From contig NZ_SMKW01000007.1 in assembly GCF_004348985.1 (NCBI RefSeq), forward strand, positions 62,001 to 126,000: DNA of 64,000 nucleotides, read 5' to 3'. Positions 25,760-34,481 of this stretch are shown piece by piece. A model generated the notes under the pieces. That model had not been told where the DNA came from and searched no databases. It saw nothing but the letters and a program-made list of their open reading frames with translations. Position numbers and translations under genes: made by a program. Positions within the stretch are counted from its first letter, which is position 1, and the number at the start of each line of letters is the position of its first letter. The DNA comes from Saccharopolyspora elongata. GTDB taxonomy: Bacteria; Actinomycetota; Actinomycetes; Mycobacteriales; Pseudonocardiaceae.

Positions 25760-27442
25760 ATGGGAGTTGACCACAGCGGTGTGCACGAAATCAGCGACCA
25801 GTTCGTATCCGAGCTGGTCGCGCTCGACCCGGTCGCCGGAACCTACCTGGGCGTGCCCGGCCGGGACGAGGAGCTGACCGACTACTCGCCGGACGGGCAC
25901 CGGGCCCGCGCGGAACTCGCCCGCCGCAGCCTCGCGGCGGTGCAGGCGGCCGATCCCGCCGACGATTCCGAGCGGGTCGCGCAGGCGGTGTTCGCCGAGC
26001 GCGTCGGTTTGGACCTGGAGCTGCACGAGATCGGCGCGGACATGGCCGCGCTGAACGTGATCGCCAGCCCGGTGCAGGAACTCCGGCAGGTCTTCGACCT
26101 GATGCCGACCGACACCCCGGAGCAGTGGCGCACCATCGCCCGCCGCCTGTCGGTGATGCCCGAAGCGGTGCTGGGCCTGCGCGCCGGGCTGCTGGCGGCG
26201 GCCGCGGACGGCAACGTGTCGGCGGCCCGGCAGGTCCGCAAGGTCGCGGAGCAGTGCGACACCTGGTCCGGGCGCGGCGGGCAGTCGTCGTTCTTCGCGG
26301 CGATGGTCGGGCGCGCCGAGGGCGTGGACGAATCGCTGCGCCGCGACCTGGACACCGCAGCCGAATCGGCCGCCGAGGCGTACGCCGGACTCGCCGACTT
26401 CCTCCGCGGCGAGCTGCTGCCGAAGGCCCCGGAGAAGGACGCCGTGGGCGAGCAGCGGTACCGGTTGTGGTCGCGCTACTTCACCGGAGCCCGGCTCGAC
26501 CTGCGGGAAGCGTACGAGTGGGGCTGGCAGGAGTTCTCCGGCATCGAGGCGGAGATGAAGCAGATCGCGAACCGGATCAAGCCGGGGGCGACGCTGGCCG
26601 AGGCCGCGGCCGTGCTGGACGCCGATCCGCGCTACCAGGTGCACGGGCAGGACCGGTTCGAGGAGTGGATGCAGCAGCTGTCCGACCAGGCGCTGCAGGA
26701 CCTGCGCGGCACGCACTTCGAGATCCCGGACCCGCTGATGCGGCTGGAGTGCCGGATCGCCCCGCCGGGCGGCGGCGTCGGCGCCTACTACACCGGCCCG
26801 ACCGACGACTTCTCGCGGCCCGGCCGGATGTGGTGGTCGGTGCCCGCCGACCGGCAGGACTTCCCGACCTGGCGCGAAGTTTCCACCGTGTACCACGAGG
26901 GCGTGCCGGGACACCACCTGCAGGTCGCGACCGCGGTGCACGAGGCGCAGCGGCTCAACAAGTTCCAGCGGCTGGCCTGCTTCGTCTCCGGGCACGGCGA
27001 GGGCTGGGCGCTGTACGCCGAGCGCCTGATGCGCGAGCTCGGCTACCTCGAGGACGACGGCGACCTGCTCGGCATGCTCAACGACCAGCTCTTCCGCGCG
27101 GCGCGCGTGGTGGTCGACATCGGCATGCACCTGGAGCTGGAGATCCCGGCGGGTACCGGCTTCCACGAGGGCGAGCGCTGGACGCCGGAGCTGGGCCTGG
27201 AGTTCATGCTGAGCCGGACCATCACCGACCCGGCGCAGGTCCGCGACGAGATCGACCGCTACCTGGGCTGGCCGGGCCAGGCGCCGTCGTACAAGCTCGG
27301 CGAGCGGCTGTGGCGGGCGGCCCGCGACGAGGCCAAGCAGCGCCACGGCGCGGCCTTCGACGTGAAGGAGTTCCACACGCAGGCCCTGCGGATGGGCGGC
27401 ATGGGCCTCGACACCCTCCGCGAGCAGCTGGCCCTGCTGTAA
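25760..27442 (+). CDS. DUF885-family metallohydrolase
   Basis: The protein has 560 residues, the usual size for DUF885. The zinc motif appears as YHEGVPGHHLQ (H-E-x3-G-H) with a later Glu in SGHGEGWALYAE, the arrangement seen across the family and reminiscent of M32/M3-like peptidases. No signal peptide is seen, so it is probably cytoplasmic. The GGGVGAYYTGP and QAPSYKLGE blocks are further DUF885 landmarks. The substrate is unknown; dipeptidase-like activity is an inference from the fold. It is a stand-alone gene with its own terminator. Confidence 0.87.
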   Translation: MGVDHSGVHEISDQFVSELVALDPVAGTYLGVPGRDEELTDYSPDGHRARAELARRSLAAVQAADPADDSERVAQAVFAERVGLDLELHEIGADMAALNVIASPVQELRQVFDLMPTDTPEQWRTIARRLSVMPEAVLGLRAGLLAAAADGNVSAARQVRKVAEQCDTWSGRGGQSSFFAAMVGRAEGVDESLRRDLDTAAESAAEAYAGLADFLRGELLPKAPEKDAVGEQRYRLWSRYFTGARLDLREAYEWGWQEFSGIEAEMKQIANRIKPGATLAEAAAVLDADPRYQVHGQDRFEEWMQQLSDQALQDLRGTHFEIPDPLMRLECRIAPPGGGVGAYYTGPTDDFSRPGRMWWSVPADRQDFPTWREVSTVYHEGVPGHHLQVATAVHEAQRLNKFQRLACFVSGHGEGWALYAERLMRELGYLEDDGDLLGMLNDQLFRAARVVVDIGMHLELEIPAGTGFHEGERWTPELGLEFMLSRTITDPAQVRDEIDRYLGWPGQAPSYKLGERLWRAARDEAKQRHGAAFDVKEFHTQALRMGGMGLDTLREQLALL

Positions 27443-27463
27443 CGGGCTCGGCATCGACCCGGG

Positions 27464-27497
27464 CCGTGGGTCTTCCGGGGTACCGGGAGACCCACGG
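27464..27497 (+). terminator. Terminator after the DUF885 gene
   Basis: A 15-bp stem (27464-27478 with 27483-27497, one G-T pair) with a 4-base loop lies 21 bases after the stop. Confidence 0.75.
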
Positions 27498-27562
27498 CGC
27501 CGTGGTCGGAAATCGAACCCTGCTCCGACGTCAGCCGCGGGCCACGTCGCCCACCGGCGCGA

Positions 27563-28132
27563 TCAGCTGGGTTCCAGGGGGAGCGAGCGCCCCAGGACCG
27601 CGAAGGGGCGCGGGTCGCCCGTGAAGCGGTAGTTGCGCAGGACGTCCGCGAAGCCCACCCGGCGGTACAGCTTCCAGGCGCGGGTCGGGCCTTCCGGCGT
27701 GGAGAGCAGGACCTTGCCGCCCTGCGCGCCGGAGAGCAGGCGGCGCAGGATCTCCTCGCCGAGGCCGCCGCCCTGGCTTCCCGGGTGCACGTGCAGCTCG
27801 GTGAGCTCGAAGTAGTCGTCCAGCCAGCTGTCGGCGTCGCCGCCGCTGCTCAGCAGCCCGCGGCGGACCTGCTCGTGCCACCACTGCCCGGGGGCGCCCA
27901 GATAGCCGTAGCCGATGCCGATGAGCTCGTCGTGGTCGCTGAACGCGCCGATGCAGCGCCAGCCCGCGCGCAGCATGTGCGCCGACCACATCGGGGCGCG
28001 CTGCTGGGCGGTCGTGGGCGGGTAGTTCATCGCGGTCACGTAGATCTGCAGGGCCTCGGGCAGCCGGGCCCGGAGCTGCTCCGTGGTCAGCTCGGTGATC
28101 CGGTCACAACGGGGGGATGGCGCGGCGGTCAC
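27563..28132 (-). CDS. GNAT-family N-acetyltransferase (Rv2170-like)
   Basis: The protein has 189 residues. The acetyl-CoA motif is seen as VHPGSQGGGLGEEILRRLL, preceded by the central strand with ELTELHV and followed by the C-terminal block LYRRVGFADVLRNYRF. The acceptor is not identifiable. It closes the run of genes syntenic with Rv2187-Rv2170. GTG 28132 is preceded by a -10-like box at leaderless spacing. Confidence 0.85.
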   Translation of the reverse strand: MTAAPSPRCDRITELTTEQLRARLPEALQIYVTAMNYPPTTAQQRAPMWSAHMLRAGWRCIGAFSDHDELIGIGYGYLGAPGQWWHEQVRRGLLSSGGDADSWLDDYFELTELHVHPGSQGGGLGEEILRRLLSGAQGGKVLLSTPEGPTRAWKLYRRVGFADVLRNYRFTGDPRPFAVLGRSLPLEPS

Positions 28133-28139
28133 GGGCCGA

Positions 28140-28145
28140 ACATTA
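28140..28145 (-). promoter_or_regulatory. Probable -10 box of a leaderless promoter
   Basis: On the minus strand TAATGT ends 7 bases before GTG 28132. Confidence 0.5.
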
Positions 28146-28278
28146 GACCCTCCGCGGCGTGCGGTCCTTTCCGCGGCCGATCCTGCCGCTGCGGCGTCCC
28201 GGCCGGGTGCCTGATTCGGCCACTCGGGTGATCATCTTGGCTGGTCATGACTCGAACAGGTGAGCTAGGGCTCATTGC

Positions 28279-28346
28279 TTGAGTCCGTCGGTGGTGCGCG
28301 CTAATCTGAAGATGTTCGAACGGAAGTTCGATGAACGTTTGTTCGA
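28279..28346 (+). promoter_or_regulatory. SOS promoter with two adjoining LexA boxes
   Basis: A -35 box TTGAGT (28279-28284), a 17-base spacer and a -10 box TAATCT (28302-28307) form a good promoter. Just downstream lies TCGAAC-GGAA-GTTCGA (28316-28331), a perfect match to the actinobacterial SOS box TCGAAC-N4-GTTCGA. Adjoining it is ATGAAC-GTTT-GTTCGA (28331-28346), with two mismatches in the left half. Both sit where bound LexA would block transcription start. The transcript would have a leader of about 135 bases before the HEPN gene. Confidence 0.8.
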
Positions 28347-28448
28347 ACATCGAGTCCGGCGGTGGGGTGGGGGAAGCACCCCGCCGCCGGACCTGCCGGC
28401 TCCCCACGGCAGGCGTGGACGGCTTCGTCGTGCAGAGGAGATACGCCG

Positions 28449-28895
28449 ATGTCTTTTTCCACTGACTTCTCGATTCCGGCTCCGCGGCATTCCGTGGAGA
28501 ACCACGAACCGACGCCCGAGGCGGACACGCCGGCCGGTTCCCTGTCGTTGCTGCTCGACGCCCGCAGCCGCCTGCACGAAGCGGAGGAGGCGGACCGGCC
28601 GAGCGAGCGGTACGTGGCCGCGCACGTGGCGGCGTTACGTGCCGCGACGGCGGTGGTGGTGGCGCGTTCCTGGCGGCGCGAGAACAGCCGCCCGGCCAGC
28701 GTGTGGACGATGCTGACCGCCGCCGCCCCCGAATTCCGGGAGTGGGCGGCCTACTTCGCGGCGCGCTCGGACCGGCGGGCCGCGGCGGAGGCGGGGGTGC
28801 CGACCATCACCAGGCTGGATGCCGACGGGCTGTTGGCGCGCAGCCGCGAATTCCTCGAAATCGTGGGCCGGAGCCTGCTGGGGGTGGCTCGATGA
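28449..28895 (+). CDS. SAV_6107-family HEPN-domain protein, SOS-regulated
   Basis: The protein has 148 residues. A polar N-terminal segment (1-30) is followed by a helical bundle with AGSLSLLLDARSRLHEAEEA, ERYVAAHVAALRAATAVVVA and a C-terminal helix pair, matching the SAV_6107-like HEPN family. An R-x4-H (R54, H59) is present; R-x4-6-H is the nuclease motif in HEPN toxins, but here it falls in the second helix, so activity is uncertain. GAGGAG lies 8 bases before ATG 28449. The upstream promoter has two LexA boxes. Its stop overlaps the next start as ATGA, so the two are one translation-coupled operon. Confidence 0.82.
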   Translation: MSFSTDFSIPAPRHSVENHEPTPEADTPAGSLSLLLDARSRLHEAEEADRPSERYVAAHVAALRAATAVVVARSWRRENSRPASVWTMLTAAAPEFREWAAYFAARSDRRAAAEAGVPTITRLDADGLLARSREFLEIVGRSLLGVAR

Positions 28896-29662
28896 ACGGA
28901 ACCGAACTGGGGCTCGACTACGGGCGGATGCTCGATCTGCTCGGCATCGAGGCGCAGCTGCTCACGGCGGCGACCCACGACGCGCACGTCGACGCGCCGG
29001 TGTGGGGCGCGTCCGGGCGGACCTTGGGGCAGACGATCCGGCACCTGGGCGATCTGTGCGAGGACACGCTGTCCTGGCTGGGCGCGACGGCGGCCGAACA
29101 GCGCTGGGATCTGCCGGATCGGCCCGCGCTGCGCGAGGTGACCAGCAGGTTCGCCGTTCGCCTTGCCGACCTGCTCGCCGAGTTCGGCTCCCGGCCGCCG
29201 CACGACCGGTGTCCGACGTGGTGGCCCGAGCAGCACACCGTGCGGTTCTGGCTGCGTCGAATGCTGCACGCCACGACGGTGCACCGGGTGGACGTGCAGG
29301 CCGCGGCGGGAGTGCTGCCGACGCCGATCGAGCCGGATGTGGCCACCGACGGCGTTGACGAGGTGCTGCGGCTTTGGTTCGGCTACCGGCTGCACGCGCT
29401 CGGCATCACCGCGACGCGGCCCTGTTCGGTCGGGGTGTACGTGGCCGACCGCAACTGGCTGGTCACCGCGGACCAGAACGGGGCCGCGGTGGTGAGTTCG
29501 GGGGACGTGTCGACCACGACGCCCGACGCGGTCGTCGGCGGTGATGCGCCCGCCGTCTACCTGTGGATGTGGGGCCGGCTGCCCGATCGAGCGGTGGAGA
29601 CCAGTGGCGATCTCGATGCGATCGCGCAGCTCTGGGGCCTGCTGCAACTCGCCACCCGCTGA
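28892..29662 (+). CDS. DinB/MDMPI-fold protein (maleylpyruvate isomerase N-terminal family)
   Basis: The protein has 256 residues. The first 150 form the four-helix DinB/YfiT-like bundle of mycothiol-dependent maleylpyruvate isomerases, and the rest matches the MDMPI C-terminal domain. Two of the three metal ligands fit (H51 in QTIRHLGD, H131 in HATTVHRVD). The Glu usually found four residues before the second His (E-x3-H) is Ala127. A classical isomerase activity is therefore doubtful; mycothiol-related transferase or a non-enzymatic role are alternatives. It is coupled to the SOS-regulated HEPN gene by ATGA overlap. Confidence 0.82.
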   Translation: MNGTELGLDYGRMLDLLGIEAQLLTAATHDAHVDAPVWGASGRTLGQTIRHLGDLCEDTLSWLGATAAEQRWDLPDRPALREVTSRFAVRLADLLAEFGSRPPHDRCPTWWPEQHTVRFWLRRMLHATTVHRVDVQAAAGVLPTPIEPDVATDGVDEVLRLWFGYRLHALGITATRPCSVGVYVADRNWLVTADQNGAAVVSSGDVSTTTPDAVVGGDAPAVYLWMWGRLPDRAVETSGDLDAIAQLWGLLQLATR

Positions 29663-29740
29663 GCCCTCGAAGCTCGTTCTGGGTGGCGGCGCGGACCTCG
29701 TCGCGGAGGGAGTCTCGCCGATGGGCGTTGGCGAACGGAG

Positions 29741-32700
29741 TCAGGCGCGTAGCCGCAAACCCTTCGGCGTGGCGCGGAATCCTGCTTCGGTGAGCACGTC
29801 GGCCAGGCGGGATCCCCAAGCGCCCTCGCCGTCGGCGCGCTGCACTGCGAGCTGCTCCAACCAGCCGTCCCGGACAACGCGGGCCAACCCCGCCGCAGCG
29901 CTGCGCAACGCGGATTCGTCGTCGGTGAAGGACAACAACGACTTTCCGCCGCGCTCGACGTAGAACACCGCTTCGCCGGACACGAGGACCACGAGCGCTC
30001 CGGCCTTGCGCCCGGGCCGATGCCGGGTTTCGCCCATCACCGCAGGCCATTCCAGCGCGCCCCCGTAGGGCTGCGCCGGGTCGGCGGCCGCCAGCACCAC
30101 AGCCTCGTCGTCGCCATCCTCGCGGGACAGCGCGCGCAGGCGATCGATCGCGCCGGGCACCGCGAACTGCGCGGCCCCGAGCCCCTCGACGACGTATCCA
30201 CGCCTGCAGCGCCCGGATTCCTCCATCGCCCGAAGCACCTTGTACACGGCGGAAAATCCGCCCGTGACGCGCTCGATGTCCAGCGCTCCGCGCGTCAGCA
30301 CCCCGTGCCGTTCCAAGAACGCTTCGGCCCGCGCGTGCGCCCGTCGCGTCGGTTCGCTGGACGGCTGCGGCGCCAGCGACCAACGCCCCGACACCGTCGG
30401 CGGTCCGCTGCGGCTGGGCATCGAAGGCCGCCCCGCGCGCAACCTCGCGTAGCGGCCACGAGGCGCGCTGCGGCGCGGCTTGTGCGCTGCGCCGCGTCCG
30501 GACACCAACGCTCGCAACGGCGCCAGGGTGTCGTTCGTGACCGCGCCGGACCAGACCAGATCCCACAACGCCGAAGTGACCGCATCGTCGGCTGGCGCGC
30601 TCTCGCCCTGCTCCAGCAGCAGCGCCGCCGACCGATCCGCCAGCTGGCGGAAGAACAGCGCGCCACCGTCCAATGCGGACACAACAGCGCGGTGCAACGG
30701 GGAATCGGCGGTGGCCTCCTCCGGCAGGTCGGGCAACAGCAGGTCGGCGACATCGGTGGGCGCCAGCGCGATCCAGCCGTCGCCGCCGGCCAGCGAGCCC
30801 GAGCCGACCCAACTGACCTCGCCGGTCGCGGTCAGCTCGTCGAGCAGCGCGGGGGAATAGCCGGGCAGCCGGGCGGGCAGGATCAGCGACTCCAGGCCGC
30901 TCGCCGGAACCGGCGCGCCCGCGAGCTGTTCGACCACGGCGTACACGTCGTCGACCGTCGGCGCGCTGCGCAGCCGCGCCCCGATGCCGTGCCACGCGGG
31001 CAGGAAACGGCCCAGCGCGGCCGGTTCCACCGGCTCGACCTCGGCGCGCAGCCGGGCCAGCGACGCCCGGCGAAGCCGCCGCAGCACGTCGGCGTCGCAG
31101 TACTCCAGCACGCCGCCGCCACCGGCCTCCAGCGGCCGCAGCTCGCCGCGGACCAGCCGCCCGGTGCCGGTCAACCGGTACAGCACGCCGTGCACCACGG
31201 CCACGCCCAACCCGAATCGCTGCGCCGCGGCGTCGGCGGTGAACGGCCCGCGGCAGCGCGCGTAGCGGATCAGCAGGTTGCCCAGCGGGTCGGCGACAGG
31301 CTCGGTGAACGCCTCCGGCACGCCGACCGGTAGCGCGACGCCCAACGCATCGCGGACCTTGCCCGCGTCCTCGATCGCGATCCAGCGCTCGTCGCCCGCG
31401 ATGCGGACCCGCAGCACCCGGCGCTGTTCCGCCAGGTCCGCCAGCCACTCCGGACGCACGCCTCGTGCCTCGGCTTCGGCGGTGGACAGATCTCCCAGGA
31501 ACCGCAGCAGGTCCACCGCGGACTCGGCGTCGCGGGCTTGCCGATCCGGGGCGAGCCGCTGCAGCTGCTGCTCGATCTCGTCGAGCGCCTCGGGATCGAG
31601 CAGCTCCCGCATCGCCTCCGAACCGAGCAGCTCCGCCAGCAGCGTCGAATCCAGGCTCAACGCGGCCGATCGGCGCTCCGCCAGCGGCGCATCGGTCTCG
31701 TACAGGAACATGCCGATGTAGCCGAACAGCAGGCTGCGTGCGAACGGCGACGGCGTCGGCGTCTCGACCTCGACCACCCGCACCTTGCGCGCCGCGACCT
31801 GCGACATCAGCTCGGTCAGCCCGGGCAGGTCGTAGACGTCCTGAAGGCATTCCCGCATCGCTTCGAGCACGATCGGGAACTGCTCGTACTGCGCAGCCAC
31901 CGTCAGCAGCTGCGCGGCCCGTTGCCGCTGCTGCCACAACGGCGTGCGGCGACGCGGATCCCGGCGCGGCAGCAGCAGCGCCCGCGCCGCGCACTCCCGG
32001 AACCGGGCCGCGAACAGTGCCGAACCGCCGACCTCGTCGGTCACCACCTGCTGCACCTCATCCGGCGGCAGCAGGACGTCTTCGGCGGTCGGCAGGACCT
32101 CCGCGCCGGACTCGTCCAGCGCGTCGGCCAGCCGCAGCACGATCCCGTCGTCGGAGGAGGCCACCTGTGGCTCGATCCCGCGCCGCTCGCGGATCCGGGC
32201 GCCGATGGCCAGCGCCCACGGGCCGTTGACCTTGGCGCCGAACGGCGAGTGCACCACCATCCGCCAGTCGCCGAGCTCGTCGCGGAACCGCTCCACCACG
32301 ATCGTGCGGTCGTCCGGGACGTGCCGGGTCGCCTGACGCTGTTCGTCCAAATAGGACAGCAGGTTGTCGCGGGCCCACTCGTCCAGCCCGGCGGCCGTCA
32401 CACGGGACCGCGCCGCCTGGGTGTCCGCGCTGGTCAGCTCCCGGACGAAGGCGCCCAGCGCGCGCCCGAGCTCCAGCGGCCGCCCCGGCGAATCGCCCTT
32501 CCAGAACGGCATCCGGCCCGGCTCGCCCGGCGCGGGAACCACCACTACCCGGTCGTGGGTGATGTCCTCCACCCGCCACGCCGAGGTGCCCAGCAGGAAG
32601 GTGTCGCCCACCCGCGACTCGTAGACCATCTCCTCGTCGAGCTCGCCGACCCGCACCCCGCCCTTGCCCGCCTCGTCGGCGGGCGTGGTCACCACGAACA

Positions 32701-34309
32701 GGCCGCGGTCCGGGATCGTGCCGCCGGAGGTCACCGCGAGCCGCTGCGCACCCGGCCGCGCGCGCAGCTCGTCGTTCACCCGGTCCCAGACGATGCGAGC
32801 CCGCAGCTCGCCGAACTCCTCGCTGGGGTAGCGGCCCGCCAGCATGTCCAGCACCGCGTGCAGCGCCGAATCCGGCAGCCCCGCGTAGGGCGCGGCGCGC
32901 CGCAGCAGCGCCGCCAGCTGCGGCACCGGCCAGGTGTCCATCGCGACCATCGCCACGACGTGCTGGGCCAGCACGTCCAGCGGGTTGCGCGGGAACGACA
33001 GCGACTCGATCAGCCCGTCCGCCATCCGCTCGGACACCACGGCGCAGCCGACGAGATCGCCCCGGAACTTCGGGAACACCACGCCCCGCGACACCGCGCC
33101 GACCTGGTGCCCGCCGCGCCCGATGCGCTGCAGCCCGGATGCCACGCTCGGCGGCGTCTCCACTTGGATCACCAGGTCCACCGCGCCCATGTCGATGCCC
33201 AGCTCCAGCGACGAGGTGGCCACCACGCAGGCCAGCCGCCCGGACTTCAGCTCCTCCTCGACCACCGCCCGCTGTTCCTTCGACATCGAGCCGTGGTGCG
33301 CCTTCGCGACGATCGGCGGGGCGCCGCCGCCGATCCCGGAGCCGCCCACCGCCTCGGCGGGGAACCGCTCCAGGGGCACCGGCTCCTCGGCCGCGAGCTC
33401 GTTGATCCCGGCGGTGAGCCGCTCGGCCAGCCGCCGGGAATTGGTGAACACGATGGTCGAGCGGTGCTCGCGGATCAGCTCCAGGATCCGCTCCTGAACC
33501 GACGGCCAGATCGACGTGCGCTGCTCCGCGCCCGCCGCCGGGCCCTCGACCTCGCCGGTCGGCGCGCCCAGCTCGGCCATGTCCGGCACCGGCACCTCGA
33601 CCCGGACCTCGACCTGCTTGGCGTTCGCGGGCTGGATGGTGCGCACCGGCCGGCCGCCGGCCAGGAACGTCCGCACCTCCTCCACCGGGCGGACCGTCGC
33701 GGACAGCCCGATGCGCTGCGCCGGCTTCGGCAGCAGCTCGTCCAGCCGTTCCAGGGAAAGCGCCAGGTGCGCTCCGCGCTTGGTGGCGGCCACCGCGTGC
33801 ACCTCGTCGACGATCACCGTCTCGACGCCGCGCAGCGACTCCCGGGCCGCCGAGGTCAGCAGCAGGAACAGCGACTCGGGCGTGGTGACCAGCACGTCCG
33901 GCGGCGTGCGGGCGAACGAACGGCGTTGGTCGGCCGGGGTGTCCCCGGTGCGGATGCCGACCCGGATGTCCGGCGGGGCGCTGCCGAGGCGCTGCGCGGC
34001 CTGCCGGATCCCGGCCAGTGGCGCGCGCAGGTTCCGCTCCACGTCGACGACCAGCGCCTTCATCGGCGACACGTAGAGCACCCGGCAGCGCTGCTTCGCG
34101 TCGGCGGGCGTGCCTTCCGCGGCCAGCTTGTCCAGGGCGGAGAGGAACGCCGCGAGCGTCTTGCCGGAGCCGGTCGGCGCGACGACCAAGGCGTGCTCGC
34201 CCCCGGCGATCGCCTCCCACGCGCCGCGCTGTGCCTCGGTGGGCGCGGCGAAGGCCCCGCGGAACCAGTCGCGGGTCGCCGCGGAGAAGCCGTCCAGCAC
34301 ATCGCTCAC
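29741..34309 (-). CDS. lhr: Lhr-type ATP-dependent helicase, long form
   Basis: The protein has 1522 residues, the length of mycobacterial Lhr. Motif I APTGSGKT, DEVH as motif II (DEVHAVAATKRGAH), LSATVRP as motif III and the second RecA-fold motifs (IGRGGHQVG) occupy the first 450 residues. Lhr-core winged helix and DNA-binding modules follow, then the long C-terminal region of the Lhr family. Lhr translocates 3'-5' on single-stranded DNA and prefers RNA:DNA hybrids; its mycobacterial gene is induced by DNA damage. GTG 34309 or 34312 is the likely start; the frame runs open to 34903 through an unrelated promoter region. It is convergent with the SOS operon. Confidence 0.94.
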   Translation of the reverse strand: MSDVLDGFSAATRDWFRGAFAAPTEAQRGAWEAIAGGEHALVVAPTGSGKTLAAFLSALDKLAAEGTPADAKQRCRVLYVSPMKALVVDVERNLRAPLAGIRQAAQRLGSAPPDIRVGIRTGDTPADQRRSFARTPPDVLVTTPESLFLLLTSAARESLRGVETVIVDEVHAVAATKRGAHLALSLERLDELLPKPAQRIGLSATVRPVEEVRTFLAGGRPVRTIQPANAKQVEVRVEVPVPDMAELGAPTGEVEGPAAGAEQRTSIWPSVQERILELIREHRSTIVFTNSRRLAERLTAGINELAAEEPVPLERFPAEAVGGSGIGGGAPPIVAKAHHGSMSKEQRAVVEEELKSGRLACVVATSSLELGIDMGAVDLVIQVETPPSVASGLQRIGRGGHQVGAVSRGVVFPKFRGDLVGCAVVSERMADGLIESLSFPRNPLDVLAQHVVAMVAMDTWPVPQLAALLRRAAPYAGLPDSALHAVLDMLAGRYPSEEFGELRARIVWDRVNDELRARPGAQRLAVTSGGTIPDRGLFVVTTPADEAGKGGVRVGELDEEMVYESRVGDTFLLGTSAWRVEDITHDRVVVVPAPGEPGRMPFWKGDSPGRPLELGRALGAFVRELTSADTQAARSRVTAAGLDEWARDNLLSYLDEQRQATRHVPDDRTIVVERFRDELGDWRMVVHSPFGAKVNGPWALAIGARIRERRGIEPQVASSDDGIVLRLADALDESGAEVLPTAEDVLLPPDEVQQVVTDEVGGSALFAARFRECAARALLLPRRDPRRRTPLWQQRQRAAQLLTVAAQYEQFPIVLEAMRECLQDVYDLPGLTELMSQVAARKVRVVEVETPTPSPFARSLLFGYIGMFLYETDAPLAERRSAALSLDSTLLAELLGSEAMRELLDPEALDEIEQQLQRLAPDRQARDAESAVDLLRFLGDLSTAEAEARGVRPEWLADLAEQRRVLRVRIAGDERWIAIEDAGKVRDALGVALPVGVPEAFTEPVADPLGNLLIRYARCRGPFTADAAAQRFGLGVAVVHGVLYRLTGTGRLVRGELRPLEAGGGGVLEYCDADVLRRLRRASLARLRAEVEPVEPAALGRFLPAWHGIGARLRSAPTVDDVYAVVEQLAGAPVPASGLESLILPARLPGYSPALLDELTATGEVSWVGSGSLAGGDGWIALAPTDVADLLLPDLPEEATADSPLHRAVVSALDGGALFFRQLADRSAALLLEQGESAPADDAVTSALWDLVWSGAVTNDTLAPLRALVSGRGAAHKPRRSAPRGRYARLRAGRPSMPSRSGPPTVSGRWSLAPQPSSEPTRRAHARAEAFLERHGVLTRGALDIERVTGGFSAVYKVLRAMEESGRCRRGYVVEGLGAAQFAVPGAIDRLRALSREDGDDEAVVLAAADPAQPYGGALEWPAVMGETRHRPGRKAGALVVLVSGEAVFYVERGGKSLLSFTDDESALRSAAAGLARVVRDGWLEQLAVQRADGEGAWGSRLADVLTEAGFRATPKGLRLRA

Positions 34310-34481
34310 CACTACATGCTGGACCAACGCCCTGACACCGACACCCGCGACCGGCAGTGGCCGACCGTCCACAAGGGCCTGCCGGGATGTGATTCGGCAC
34401 GAATGCGGGGGATCGGTGCTTCCCGCCGCCGCTGACGTGGCAGCATTCGAGCCCGGAAGCTTCAGCGTGGGAGGGGGACGG

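Noticed and set aside
29663-29740. Terminator sought between the SOS operon and lhr
   Set aside because: No convincing stem-loop is present in these 78 bases, so none was annotated.
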